The position numbers and the translations under genes are program-made. DNA of 64,000 nt from Amycolatopsis orientalis DSM 40040 = KCTC 9412 (lineage in GTDB: Bacteria; Actinomycetota; Actinomycetes; Mycobacteriales; Pseudonocardiaceae). The stretch covers positions 1 through 64,000 of the forward strand of contig NZ_ASJB01000057.1 in assembly GCF_000478275.1 (NCBI RefSeq). The letters are read 5' to 3'. Under the pieces are notes generated by a model. It did no database searches. It was not told the DNA's origin and saw only the letters and a list, made by a program, of their open reading frames with translations. This document shows, piece by piece, positions 16,721 through 24,749 of this stretch (positions within the stretch are counted from its first letter, which is position 1; the number at the start of each line of letters is the position of its first letter).

Positions 16721-18408
16721 CGTCCGCCGTTCCGACCGCGATCCACCACGACGAACCGGCCGGACGGCCGATCACGATGTTCGGCCCCGATTTCCCGTTC
16801 GCCTACGACGATTTCCTCGCCCATCCGGCCGGGCTCGGCTCGCTTCCGGCCGAGCGGCACGGTACCGAGGTCGCGGTGATCGGCGGCGGGCTTTCGGGCA
16901 TCGTCGCCGCGTACGAGCTGATGAAACTGGGCCTGCGGCCGGTGGTCCACGAGATCGCCGAGATCGGCGGCCGGCTGCGCACCGTCCGGTTCCCCGGCTG
17001 CCCGGACGACCTCGTCGCGGAGATGGGCGCGATGCGCTTCCCGCCGGCGTCCACCGCGCTCTTCCACTACATCGACAAGGTCGGCCTGGAGACGACGCCG
17101 TTCCCGAACCCGCTGGCACCCGGAACGCCGAGCACGGTCGTCGATCTCAAGGGGGAGAGCCACTACGCGCGCACCGCGGACGAGCTTCCCGCGGTGTTCG
17201 GCAAGGTCGCGGCCGCCTGGGACAGCACGCTGTCCGAGCAGGCCGCCTTCGCCGAGATGCAGAAGGCGATCCGCGACCGGGACACGAAGACGATCAAGCG
17301 GCTGTGGAACGAACTCGTGCCGCGGCTGGACAACCAGACGTTCTACGGTTTCCTCTGTGACTCACCCGCGTTCGCCTCGTTCCGCGACCGCGAGATCTTC
17401 GGGCAGGTCGGCTTCGGCACCGGTGGCTGGGACACCGACTTCCCGAACTCCATCCTCGAGATCCTGCGGGTGGTCTACACCGGCGCCGACGACGAACACC
17501 GCAGCATCACCGGCGGGAGCAGGCAGCTTCCCTTGCGGCTGTGGGAACACGCGCCGGAGAACCTCGCGTTCTGGCCGGCCGGAACGAGTTTGAGCACGCT
17601 GCACGGCGGACGGCCGAACCCCGGCGTCGCCCGGTTGCACCGCACCGCGCCGAACAACATCACGGTGACCGACACCGAAGGCCGGATCCGCACCTATCCC
17701 GCGGCGGTGTTCACCGCGCAGAGCTGGATGCTGCTGTCGAAGATCGAATGCGACGAGGCACTGTTCCCGATCGACCACTGGACGGCGATCGAGCGCACGC
17801 ACTACATGGAGTCCTCGAAGGTCTTCGTCCCGGTCGACCGGCCGTTCTGGCTGGACAAGGACCCCGTGACCGGGCGCGACACGATGAGCATGACGCTGAC
17901 CGACCGCATGCCGCGCGGCACCTACCTGCTCGGCGACGACCCGGACGCGCCCGCGGTGATCTGCCTGTCCTACACCTGGGCCGACGATTCGCTGAAGTGG
18001 CTGCCGCTTTCGGTCTCCGAACGGGTCGAGGTGATGCTGCAGTCGCTGCGGGAGATCTACCCGGGTGTCGACGTCCGGCGGCACATCATCGGCGACCCGG
18101 TGACGGTGTCCTGGGAGGCCGAACCGCATTTCATGGGCGCGTTCAAGGCCAACCTGCCCGGCCACTACCGCTACCAGCACCGGCTGTTCACGCATTTCAT
18201 GCAGGACAGGCTGGACGAGCGCCATCGGGGCCTCTTCCTGGCGGGCGACGATGTTTCGTGGACGGCGGGGTGGGCGGAAGGCGCGGTCCAGACGGCGCTC
18301 AACGCGGTGTGGGGCGTGCTGCACCACTTCGGCGGCGAGACGGATCCGGCGAATCCGGGGCCGGGCGACGTCTACGACGACATCGCGCCCGTCGAGCTGC
18401 CGGACTGA
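16717..18408 (+). CDS. FAD-dependent aromatic L-amino-acid oxidase/monooxygenase (tryptophan 2-monooxygenase-like)
   Basis: 563 residues. FAD-binding Rossmann motif VAVIGGGLSGIVAAYEL (about 53-69), GGRLRT soon after, an EMGAMRFPP segment, and C-terminal FAD motif GLFLAGDDVSWTAGWAEGAV. The size and the MGAMRFP block match the tryptophan 2-monooxygenase / phenylalanine oxidase group, which oxidatively decarboxylate the amino acid to the amide. Translationally coupled to the upstream amidase. The last 37 nt overlap the convergent VanZ-like gene. Distinguishing decarboxylating from deaminating activity, and Trp from Phe, is not possible by eye. Confidence 0.75.
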   Translation: MTSAVPTAIHHDEPAGRPITMFGPDFPFAYDDFLAHPAGLGSLPAERHGTEVAVIGGGLSGIVAAYELMKLGLRPVVHEIAEIGGRLRTVRFPGCPDDLVAEMGAMRFPPASTALFHYIDKVGLETTPFPNPLAPGTPSTVVDLKGESHYARTADELPAVFGKVAAAWDSTLSEQAAFAEMQKAIRDRDTKTIKRLWNELVPRLDNQTFYGFLCDSPAFASFRDREIFGQVGFGTGGWDTDFPNSILEILRVVYTGADDEHRSITGGSRQLPLRLWEHAPENLAFWPAGTSLSTLHGGRPNPGVARLHRTAPNNITVTDTEGRIRTYPAAVFTAQSWMLLSKIECDEALFPIDHWTAIERTHYMESSKVFVPVDRPFWLDKDPVTGRDTMSMTLTDRMPRGTYLLGDDPDAPAVICLSYTWADDSLKWLPLSVSERVEVMLQSLREIYPGVDVRRHIIGDPVTVSWEAEPHFMGAFKANLPGHYRYQHRLFTHFMQDRLDERHRGLFLAGDDVSWTAGWAEGAVQTALNAVWGVLHHFGGETDPANPGPGDVYDDIAPVELPD

Positions 18409-18884
18409 CACCGGCGGTCCGCCAGCCGTCCCGTGCCGAGCGCGAGGAGCACGCCCAGAACCGCGCCGACGGTGTTCATCAGCCAGTCGTTGGTGTCGCA
18501 GGCGCGGCCGATCGCGGGAACGAGCGCCTGCAGCGTTTCGATCACGGCGGACAGTCCAGCGCCCGCCGCGAGCGTCGTCAGCGGCCGCCCCGTCGCCAGC
18601 GCGGCGAAGTACGCCGGTGGCAGGAACAGCGCGACGTTGGCCAGGAGTTCCACCGTGCCCAGCGTCGGCATGGCGAACTGGACCGTGCACAGGATCCCGT
18701 CGATCCGGTTCACGGTGGGCACCAGCGTCAGCGCGAAGACCGGCAGGAGGCTCAACCCCGCCAGTGCCCACAGGATCCGGCGCCTGCGGGTGAACACACG
18801 ACCCAGGGCCGCGCAGACGAGCGCGACCAGGAGGATCGCCACCGGTACGAGGGCCGAGTGGTCGAGCAGGAAGTTCGTGATCAT
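18372..18884 (-). CDS. VanZ-like family membrane protein
   Basis: 170 residues with five or so hydrophobic segments and the VanZ-like blocks TLVPT, ELLANVALFLPPAYFAA, SAVIETLQALVPAIGRACDTNDWLMNT. The family includes the teicoplanin-resistance accessory VanZ, but most members have no assigned role. Ends 37 nt inside the oxidase gene. TAGGAT (18894-18899, minus) is a possible -10 placed 9 nt before the ATG. Confidence 0.8.
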   Translation of the reverse strand: MITNFLLDHSALVPVAILLVALVCAALGRVFTRRRRILWALAGLSLLPVFALTLVPTVNRIDGILCTVQFAMPTLGTVELLANVALFLPPAYFAALATGRPLTTLAAGAGLSAVIETLQALVPAIGRACDTNDWLMNTVGAVLGVLLALGTGRLADRRCQSGSSTGAMSS

Positions 18885-18912
18885 GGCCTGCCGATCCTAC
18901 GAGCACGCCCGC

Positions 18913-19458
18913 TCACGCGGTGAACACGACCTCCGCCGCGGGCACCACCCGCAGCCTCCCGCCGGGGTGGATCGCGGTGCTCAGCAGGAGATTGTGCCGG
19001 GCGATGACCTGTTCGGCGGTCAGGCCGGTGGTCGGATCGCCGTCGGCGGACGGCGAGTGGCCGTCGCCGACCAGCACGACGTCCAGACCGTGGCTCTGCG
19101 CGGACCGGGCGGTCGCGTCGACGCAGTAGTCGGTGGCCAGCCCGGTCAGCACCACGGTGTCGACGTCCCGGTCGACGAGCAGTCCCGCCAGGCCGGTGCG
19201 GTAGAAGGAATCCGTCGCCGTCTTGTCGACCACCACGTCGACCGGTTCGAGGCCGAGCAGCGAGCTGACCCGGGTGCCGGGTGAGGAAGGATCGAAGTCC
19301 GTGCCGACGGCGCCGATCTGCCGCAGGGCGATCACCGGAACGCCTTCCGCGCGAGCCCTGCGCGCCAGTGCGGCGATCCGGAGCGCCAGCTCTTCGCCGC
19401 GCCAGACCAGGGGAACGAGCATGTCCTGCATGTCGACGATCAGCAGCGCGGCCTTCAT
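18913..19458 (-). CDS. Isochorismatase-like cysteine hydrolase
   Basis: 181 residues, cytosolic. The catalytic Asp-Lys-Cys set is present: IVDMQDMLV, VDKTATDSF and LATDYCVDATARSA. The family hydrolyses amides such as nicotinamide, ureidoacrylate or isochorismate ethers; no siderophore genes nearby support a true isochorismatase. ATG 19458 is preceded by TAGGCT (19466-19471 minus) at 7 nt and no SD, suggesting a leaderless mRNA. Longer in-frame starts would fuse an Arg/Pro-rich extension. Confidence 0.82.
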   Translation of the reverse strand: MKAALLIVDMQDMLVPLVWRGEELALRIAALARRARAEGVPVIALRQIGAVGTDFDPSSPGTRVSSLLGLEPVDVVVDKTATDSFYRTGLAGLLVDRDVDTVVLTGLATDYCVDATARSAQSHGLDVVLVGDGHSPSADGDPTTGLTAEQVIARHNLLLSTAIHPGGRLRVVPAAEVVFTA

Positions 19459-19468
19459 GTCCGGCAGC

Positions 19469-20452
19469 CTAGGGGAGCGCGGCGGGTGATTCGGCCTCCG
19501 GGATGAGCAGGCGCGGGCCACCCGTGCCGTCGGCGGCGACCGCCCAGACGTCCGAGTGCCCCGGCGAACGGGGCAGCGCGTAGGCGACGGTGCGGTCGTC
19601 GAGCCAGGCGGGCTGGTCATCGACGCTGCGGGTCTCGCCGAGCGGCGTGACGGTGCCGGTCGCGAGGTCGAGCACCGAGATCCGCCAGCCCTTGACCGGA
19701 TCGCCGTCGATCGCGGCCTTGTAGGCGACGCGGGTCTCGTCGGGAGAGAGCGACGGGCATTCCACGTTGTCCCGCAGCGTCTTGACGGTACGGGCCTTGA
19801 CGTCGCCTTCCACGAGATACCGATGGGAACCGGTGGACATCGTGGCGTAGAACCGGTCCGGGTGCCGGGTGAAGGTGACGCCCCAGAAGTTGACGTCCAC
19901 CGCCCGGTACGGCGCGCCGTCCACGGTCACGGCGAAGTCCTCCAGCGTCGCTTCGACTTCGCCCGTGGTGAGGTCGAGGATGCCGGCGCGGGTGGAGAAC
20001 CGGCCGCCGTTGTAGGAGTCGCCGGAGACGAACACCGTCCACGCGAGACGGCGTCCGTCGGGCGAGACCCTGGCCCGGTTGGGCACCCCGACCAGCGGGA
20101 TCTCCTGGGTCACCGCGAGGCCGCCGTCGAGGACGGCGAGCTGATAGGTGGTCAGGCCGGTCTCCGGGCGCAGGCAGATCCCGGTGCCGCCCGCGGCGTG
20201 GACCCGGCTACAGGTCACCGTCGACACCGCCCGTGGCCCGCCGGGATCGCTCGTGGCGACACTGGACACGTGCCCGCGGTCGGCGTCGGCGGTGCTGCGG
20301 AACAGCAGTCGCGGCCCGGTGAGGGTGACCGCGCCGCTGGTGCCCGCCGACGCGGTGTCCGGATTTCGCGCCATCCCGACGTAGATCACGGCGGCCGCGG
20401 CCAGCGCGAGCACTCCGGTGACGGCCAGCAGCGTGCGGGTGCGGGTGTTCAC
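19469..20452 (-). CDS. Membrane-anchored TolB/WD40-like beta-propeller protein
   Basis: 327 residues. One N-terminal membrane segment (TLLAVTGVLALAAAAVIYV), then repeated blade-like blocks such as RARVSPDGRRLAWTVF, LSPDETRVAYKA and DDQPAWLDDRTVAYAL typical of PD40/TolB propellers. Located outside the membrane. GTG 20452 is chosen for GGAAGG seven nt upstream. Function unknown; the family often mediates protein-protein contacts. Confidence 0.75.
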   Translation of the reverse strand: MNTRTRTLLAVTGVLALAAAAVIYVGMARNPDTASAGTSGAVTLTGPRLLFRSTADADRGHVSSVATSDPGGPRAVSTVTCSRVHAAGGTGICLRPETGLTTYQLAVLDGGLAVTQEIPLVGVPNRARVSPDGRRLAWTVFVSGDSYNGGRFSTRAGILDLTTGEVEATLEDFAVTVDGAPYRAVDVNFWGVTFTRHPDRFYATMSTGSHRYLVEGDVKARTVKTLRDNVECPSLSPDETRVAYKAAIDGDPVKGWRISVLDLATGTVTPLGETRSVDDQPAWLDDRTVAYALPRSPGHSDVWAVAADGTGGPRLLIPEAESPAALP

Positions 20453-20486
20453 GGTCGGGCCTTCCTGCCTGGCTTCGTCTTGACCG

Positions 20487-20521
20487 CCCGCGGGCGTGTC
20501 CACAGTGGACACGCCCGCGGG
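20487..20521 (-). terminator. Strong palindromic terminator after the acid phosphatase gene
   Basis: Perfect 17-bp arms (CCCGCGGGCGTGTCCAC and its complement) around a single base. It begins 11 nt after the stop codon at 20532. The core contains the iterated 13-mer GTCCACAGTGGAC. Confidence 0.7.
20498..20510. repeat. Iterated 13-mer palindrome
   Basis: GTCCACAGTGGAC, core of the terminator hairpin at 20487-20521. Confidence 0.6.
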
Positions 20522-20531
20522 GATCGTCCGG

Positions 20532-21395
20532 TTACTGCCACACACTCGTGATCGGCGGCTTGTTCGCCGCGTTGGCGATGCCAGGAAGGCCGAAAGCGGC
20601 CTCCATGGTGCGCAGGATCGAGTAGTGGTTGATGGATTCGCCGTAGTTCCCCGGCTTCACGTGGGCGCCGACGAAGGTGGTGAAGATCTGGTTCACCGAC
20701 GTTCCGCTGTCCTCGTCGAAGGTGACGATCAGCAGGCTGTTGTGCGTCTTCGCCCACTGGGCGTAGGCGTCCAGGTTGTTCTTCAGCCACTTGTCGCCCG
20801 TGTCGACGGAGCAGTCGTGCATGTCGCTGCAGAGGTCAGGGGTCACGAAGGCGACGTGCGGCAGTTTCGTGAAGTCGGACGGGAAAGCGGAGAACCGCTT
20901 GTTCGCCGACGCCGGGACGTTGCTGAAGCTCACCCAGCTGTTGTGCTTGCGGGCGTACTTGCCCTTGGTACAGCCCGTGTAGCCGTCCGACGGCATGCTT
21001 TCGGCGTAACCGGTGAAGGTCTTGCCGATCCCGGCCAGCTGGGAGGCGATGTTCTCCTTGTTCCCCAGGTCCTGGCACTTGTTGCTGTCCACGCCATGGG
21101 TCGAACCCGCGAACTGGGCGATGTAGTTCGGCTGGCTCGGGTGCGTCGTCCCGTACGCCTTGGTGAACTTGGCGCCCTGTGAGGCGAGCTTGGCGAAATA
21201 CGGGGCCTTGGAGCTGCCGTTGATCTCCTTGTAGTCCTTGTTCTCGAACATCACCAGCACGATGTGGTCGAACGCGGGCACCTTCGCCGCCGCGGGCACC
21301 ACCGCGGCCGTGGTGGTGCCCTGGTGCGACACCAGCGTGGCCGCGGCCACGCCCGCCGCCGCCACGGCGGCGACCGCGATGCGTTTCCAGAACAT
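20532..21395 (-). CDS. Secreted acid phosphatase/phosphoesterase (AcpA-like)
   Basis: 287 residues. Sec-type signal peptide (MFWKRIAVAAVAAAGVAAATLV). Then FDHIVLVMFENKDY, a His/Asp-rich TTHPSQPNYIAQFAG, and LLIVTFDEDSG, all typical of the PF04185 phosphoesterase family (phospholipase C/acid phosphatase AcpA). AGGAGG four nt before ATG 21395 gives a firm start. Likely releases phosphate outside the cell; a second, unrelated secreted phosphatase lies 1.2 kb away. Its promoter contains a perfect palindrome. Confidence 0.85.
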   Translation of the reverse strand: MFWKRIAVAAVAAAGVAAATLVSHQGTTTAAVVPAAAKVPAFDHIVLVMFENKDYKEINGSSKAPYFAKLASQGAKFTKAYGTTHPSQPNYIAQFAGSTHGVDSNKCQDLGNKENIASQLAGIGKTFTGYAESMPSDGYTGCTKGKYARKHNSWVSFSNVPASANKRFSAFPSDFTKLPHVAFVTPDLCSDMHDCSVDTGDKWLKNNLDAYAQWAKTHNSLLIVTFDEDSGTSVNQIFTTFVGAHVKPGNYGESINHYSILRTMEAAFGLPGIANAANKPPITSVWQ

Positions 21396-21467
21396 GAAAC
21401 CTCCTGGGGTCAAGGATCGGACTTCGACGACCGGCCATCGGGTTCAGCGGCGCTCCGCGGCGGTGAC

Positions 21468-21489
21468 AAGGTAAGACATCGGATGTCTT
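21468..21489 (-). promoter_or_regulatory. Palindromic operator at the acid phosphatase promoter
   Basis: AAGACATC and GATGTCTT form perfect 8-bp arms around one base (21473-21489); on the minus strand TACCTT (21468-21473) follows as a possible -10, so a bound protein would cover the promoter. The regulator is unknown; the divergent MerR-type gene is the nearest candidate. Confidence 0.45.
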
Positions 21490-21654
21490 GAAGTGCATCT
21501 AAACCTTCCGGGGCGCCCCTGCCCACCAAGATCGCCCGACTGGAGCAATCGGGCGGGGGAAATCGAGGCAAAACCGGCGTGGGCTGACATCGAATCGTGC
21601 AAACCTGCATCATGCACTTACGCCTGGCGAGCCGAAAAGGAACGGCGCCGGCCC

Positions 21655-22332
21655 ATGGTTAAACTCGAAGTCGTGAAGTCCTTTTCGTCGAGACCGGCCG
21701 GATACACGATCGGGGAACTTTCCGCGATCGTCGGGATGTCGCCGCGCAATATCCGGGCGCATCAGACGAGGGGATTACTGCCGCCGCCGGTGCGGCACGG
21801 CCGGTCCGCCTATTACGGCCCGGTCCATCTCCGGCGGCTGGAACGTATCACCACGCTGCAGGAACAAGGCTTCAATCTGGCTTCCATCGCGGCGATGCTG
21901 GGCACGTCCACCGCGGATCCGGGTGCCGCGCGGACGAATGCGGCGCTGGCCGAGATCGCGCGCGTCCAGCCACCGGTCTTCTGTGCGCTGGAGCGGCACG
22001 GTCTGCTCGGCCGGGACGATTCCGGAGCGGCCGCGATCGCGCGGCCGCCCGTCGCGCAGGCGGTCGCGCAGCTGGCGGAGGCCGGAATCCCGCCGGTCGA
22101 CGTCCTGCGGTTCCTCGGGCAGCTCATGGACCGGATGGCGCCGGTGGCCGACGCTGTCGTCGGCGCGGCCGCGGAGCGGCTGACGGCGGCGGATTCGCCG
22201 TCGGGCGGCGCTTCGCCCGACTTGGGACCTTCTCTCGCGGACTTCCTGGTAAGCGCTTTCAGAGCGGCCGTCGAGAACGCGGTCGAACGCACTTTTCCAG
22301 GCGGGGGATCAGGGAAACGGTGGCCGAGGTAG
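21655..22332 (+). CDS. MerR-family transcriptional regulator
   Basis: 225 residues. N-terminal winged HTH with the MerR pattern YTIGELSAIVGMSPRNIRAHQTRGLLPP, then RSAYYGPVHLRRLERITTLQEQGFNLASIAAML. The C-terminal 140 residues are helical, Ala-rich and unlike the metal-binding tails; no Cys ligands for metals are obvious. Divergent from the acid phosphatase. ATG 21655 is preceded by AAGGAA at about 11 nt; an earlier in-frame ATG at 21493 would add a tail unlike MerR proteins. Confidence 0.8.
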   Translation: MVKLEVVKSFSSRPAGYTIGELSAIVGMSPRNIRAHQTRGLLPPPVRHGRSAYYGPVHLRRLERITTLQEQGFNLASIAAMLGTSTADPGAARTNAALAEIARVQPPVFCALERHGLLGRDDSGAAAIARPPVAQAVAQLAEAGIPPVDVLRFLGQLMDRMAPVADAVVGAAAERLTAADSPSGGASPDLGPSLADFLVSAFRAAVENAVERTFPGGGSGKRWPR

Positions 22333-22453
22333 CGGTCGGTTCGCGCCGGGAACGGCGATCGGTCTGGTCCTCGTCCCGTTTATGTCATGAACGGGTAACA
22401 GTCAGGTCGACGCGATAAGGCTGGTTCACCTTCCCTATTATCTTTCAAAGAAA

Positions 22454-22477
22454 CTCCTCGGCCGATCGGCCGAGGAG
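22454..22477. repeat. 24-bp perfect palindrome
   Basis: CTCCTCGGCCGATCGGCCGA plus GGAG reads the same on both strands. It lies between the convergent MerR and phosphatase genes and can act as a terminator for the plus-strand gene. Confidence 0.55.
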
Positions 22478-22508
22478 AAATGGCTTTTCGGCCGATGTGC
22501 CGAGGAGG

Positions 22509-22547
22509 AACGGCGGCCCCCGGACGGCGGGAACGAGGGCCGCCGTT
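22509..22547 (-). terminator. Hairpin terminator after the purple acid phosphatase gene
   Basis: AACGGCGGCCC and GGGCCGCCGTT are perfect 11-bp arms around 17 nt, starting 3 nt after the stop codon of the minus-strand gene. Confidence 0.65.
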
Positions 22548-22549
22548 GG

Positions 22550-24154
22550 TCAGCTTCGCCGCAGAGTGATCTGATCTATCAGCGTTCCGTCCGCACTGAT
22601 CGCCCGGACTTCCAGCCCCGCCGGCGTGCCGCCCGCGGCCGGGACGACGTCGACGGCCACCAGGCTGTAGCCGCGGAACCGCACGCGGGACCAGGTGACC
22701 TTCTTGGTCGTACTGTGCCCGTCCTCGTACGAGAACTTCATCGGGATGGGGGAGTCGTTGGCGGTCTCGTGCCCGAGATAGGTGTCGGGGGCGGGGAACT
22801 CGGAGACGCTGTCCCCGCCGCCGCCCGCGGTGATGTAGGTGGTGCCGTCCTTGACCGGGTTCGCGGTGCCCCGCGACGGGAGCTTCTTGGTGGCCTTGCC
22901 CGCGCGGATCGGGTCGGTGCGCTCGTAGATGTGGTTGTGCCCGTTGAGCACCAGGTCGACCTGGTATTTGTCGAACAGCGGCGCCCAGTCCTGCTGCGCG
23001 CCGAGTTCGGCCCCGTTGGAATGACAGGTCGAGTACGTGCACTGGTGGCAGTACACGACGACGAAGTCGATCGTGGGGTCCGCGCGGAAGGCCTTGAGGG
23101 TCTTCTCGAGCCACGAGAGCTGCTTGCCCTTGGTGTAGCCGAGGTTGGACGGGCTGTTGTAGCAGACGTCGTTGCCGTCGAGGCTGATCATGCCGACGTT
23201 CTGGTAGCGCCAGGAGTAGATGCAGGTGGAGCCGCTCCAGGCGTTGTCCGGCATGGTGAAGCGGGCCCGGACGCCGCCGTAGCCGTCTGCGGAGTACCAG
23301 CCCTCCATCTCGTGGTTGCCGAGCGCCATCATCCAGGGGATCCGCGAGGTGACGGGCTCGTTCTGGACGAAGAAGGAGTCCCACAGCCGCGCGTCGTAGG
23401 TGTCCTCCTCCGGATGCCCGCCTTCGCCGGTGAGGGCGTAACTCAGATCGCCCATGGCGAGGTGGAAGGCGGGGTCCAGGCCCGCGATCAGGCTGCTCGT
23501 CGCGACGGCGTTGTAGCCGACGCCCTGATCGCCGAACGCGGTGAAGGTGAACGCGCCGTCGCCGCCCGCCGCCGGGGCGGTGCGGAAGGTGGCCATGTCG
23601 GCGAGCCGGCCGCCGGTGGCCGGGTCGTAGCCCTGATGGCCGACGACGTAGTAGTACGTGGTGTCGGGGAGCAGCCTGTCGAGCCGGGCGTGGAGGTAGT
23701 ACTGCGTGATCGCCTTCGGGGCGTTCGGCGGGACTTCCTCGACCGGATGCTGCCAGGACATCTGGCTGGTCAGCGCCCGCACCTCGGCGGCGATGGGCGG
23801 ACTGAAGTCGCCGGGGACGGTGCCGATCCGGATGAACGGCGCGGTCACCGCCGCGGGGACCTGCCAGGAGACCACGACCTGCTGGGCCGGATCCGCGCCG
23901 AACGCGATATGCCGTCCGAACGGCCGCAGCGCCGAGCCCGCGGTCTTGTCGGCGTTGAGCAGCACGGTCGGGCCGGGTGACGCGGTGGCGGTGCCGGGGA
24001 GCAGGACGCCGCCCGCCGCGAGCGCGGCACCGCTGACCGCGCCCACCCGGAACAGGGTCCGCCGTGAGTACTCGTTGACGAATTTGTCGTGCTTCTCGGC
24101 AAGGCTGAGCCGACGATAGGCTTGAGACCTGCGGTTTCGGGGAGTCTCAGACAT
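22550..24154 (-). CDS. Tat-exported purple acid phosphatase family metallophosphoesterase
   Basis: 534 residues. Residues 31-60 carry a Tat signal (SRRTLFRVGAVSGAALAAGG). An N-terminal fibronectin-III-like domain (QQVVVSWQVPA ... TTYYYVVGHQG) precedes the metallophosphoesterase core with GDQG, GDLSYAL, ALGNHEMEG, VVVYCHQCTY and LNGHNHIYERT, which provide the dinuclear metal ligands. Purple acid phosphatases hydrolyse phosphomonoesters outside the cell. The gene has a consensus promoter with a palindrome in the spacer. It is probably a leaderless transcript. Confidence 0.88.
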   Translation of the reverse strand: MSETPRNRRSQAYRRLSLAEKHDKFVNEYSRRTLFRVGAVSGAALAAGGVLLPGTATASPGPTVLLNADKTAGSALRPFGRHIAFGADPAQQVVVSWQVPAAVTAPFIRIGTVPGDFSPPIAAEVRALTSQMSWQHPVEEVPPNAPKAITQYYLHARLDRLLPDTTYYYVVGHQGYDPATGGRLADMATFRTAPAAGGDGAFTFTAFGDQGVGYNAVATSSLIAGLDPAFHLAMGDLSYALTGEGGHPEEDTYDARLWDSFFVQNEPVTSRIPWMMALGNHEMEGWYSADGYGGVRARFTMPDNAWSGSTCIYSWRYQNVGMISLDGNDVCYNSPSNLGYTKGKQLSWLEKTLKAFRADPTIDFVVVYCHQCTYSTCHSNGAELGAQQDWAPLFDKYQVDLVLNGHNHIYERTDPIRAGKATKKLPSRGTANPVKDGTTYITAGGGGDSVSEFPAPDTYLGHETANDSPIPMKFSYEDGHSTTKKVTWSRVRFRGYSLVAVDVVPAAGGTPAGLEVRAISADGTLIDQITLRRS

Positions 24155-24160
24155 GATCTG

Positions 24161-24189
24161 AAGTTAAGAAGGCTTCTTAACTATGTCAA
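24161..24189 (-). promoter_or_regulatory. Consensus promoter with built-in operator for the purple acid phosphatase
   Basis: On the minus strand TTGACA (24184-24189), a 17-nt spacer, TAACTT (24161-24166) and 6 nt later the ATG. A perfect palindrome GTTAAGAAG-G-CTTCTTAAC (24163-24181) fills the spacer and overlaps the -10. A TetR-type repressor site is likely by form. Predicts leaderless, tightly repressed transcription. Confidence 0.65.
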
Positions 24190-24252
24190 CGGGTGAACAC
24201 GACTTCCGTTCTCACCTGCATCGAACCGTGCAAGCTTCCGGCCGACGGGGGG

Positions 24253-24296
24253 TCGTGAGTGGTAATGAGGGTTCTAACCGTCATTACCACTCACGA
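24253..24296. repeat. 46-bp palindromic element A, copy 2 (diverged)
   Basis: Same element as at 15782-15827 with one mismatch in the left arm (GTAATGAGGG instead of GTAATGACGG) and the outermost base pair lost. It lies 22 nt downstream of the ACT-like gene (minus strand). Confidence 0.85.
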
Positions 24297-24318
24297 GCGG
24301 ACAAGCGAGTCGGAAGCG

Positions 24319-24597
24319 TCAGACGAGTTCGGAGGAGACGACCGCGGGCAGCTCCCGCAGCCGCGCCAGCAGGGCCTCGACCTCGGCTTCCTCGACCAGG
24401 AGCGCGCACGTCATGGTGCTCTCCCGGACCCCGTCGCGGACGTCGACCGACAGGTCGTGGACCAGCCTGCCGTGCCGCGCGAGCGCGTCGACCAGGCCGG
24501 GGATCTGCTCGACGCCGCCGACGAAGTAGGTGGCGATCCGGCGGCGGACCATCAGCGACGAACGAGGGGCGGGAACCGGGAAAGTGGTGAGCGACAT
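24319..24597 (-). CDS. Small ACT-domain-like protein (IlvN/IlvM-like)
   Basis: 92 residues. After a short basic N-terminus, residues about 20-92 (ATYFVGGVEQIPGLVDALAR, then HDLSVDV, then a MTCALLVEE strand) follow the beta-alpha-beta-beta-alpha-beta order of ACT domains such as the regulatory subunit of acetohydroxyacid synthase. Standalone; no catalytic ilvB nearby. GGAG eight or so nt before ATG 24597. Preceded by a Leu/Val leader peptide and alternative hairpins, so expression probably rises when charged branched-chain tRNA is scarce. Assignment to the ACT fold is by pattern only. Confidence 0.6.
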   Translation of the reverse strand: MSLTTFPVPAPRSSLMVRRRIATYFVGGVEQIPGLVDALARHGRLVHDLSVDVRDGVRESTMTCALLVEEAEVEALLARLRELPAVVSSELV

Positions 24598-24623
24598 CGT
24601 GGGTCTCCAGGAACGGGAACGGA

Positions 24624-24639
24624 CTGGCCAGAGGGCCAG
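24624..24639 (-). promoter_or_regulatory. Attenuator hairpin 3:4
   Basis: CTGGCC-CTCT-GGCCAG on the minus strand, perfect 6-bp stem ending 26 nt before the ACT-like start codon. Its first arm overlaps the segment (24636-24642, GACCTGG) that can instead pair with CCAGGTC at 24689-24695, so the two structures exclude each other. Confidence 0.55.
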
Positions 24640-24678
24640 GTCCCGGGAAGATGCCCCGTGTCGACGGGTCGCCGGACT

Positions 24679-24710
24679 GCGCGCCGGCGACCTGGTTTCA
24701 GCCGGCGCGC
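24679..24710 (-). promoter_or_regulatory. Attenuator hairpin 1:2
   Basis: GCGCGCCGGC and GCCGGCGCGC, perfect 10-bp stem. The first arm contains the last codons of the leader peptide, so a ribosome stalled on the preceding Leu-Val-Val-Val codons would block it and release CCAGGTC (24689-24695) to pair downstream. Confidence 0.55.
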
Positions 24711-24742
24711 TTGACTACTACGAGTCGGGTGAAGCGCTGCAT
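24698..24742 (-). CDS. Leader peptide of a branched-chain amino-acid attenuator
   Basis: Fourteen codons encode MQRFTRLVVVKRAG followed by TGA. The Leu-Val-Val-Val run, the short length and the overlapping stem-loops are the hallmarks of ribosome-mediated attenuation known for ilv/leu genes in actinobacteria. No SD, but TAGCCT (24750-24755) lies 7 nt upstream and TTGACG (24772-24777) 16 nt further, so the leader is probably translated from a leaderless mRNA. Confidence 0.7.
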   Translation of the reverse strand: MQRFTRLVVVKRAG

Positions 24743-24749
24743 GGGCGAA

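Noticed and set aside
18913..19458. True isochorismatase of a siderophore pathway
   Set aside because: No isochorismate synthase, DHB or NRPS genes nearby; only the general cysteine-hydrolase family can be supported.
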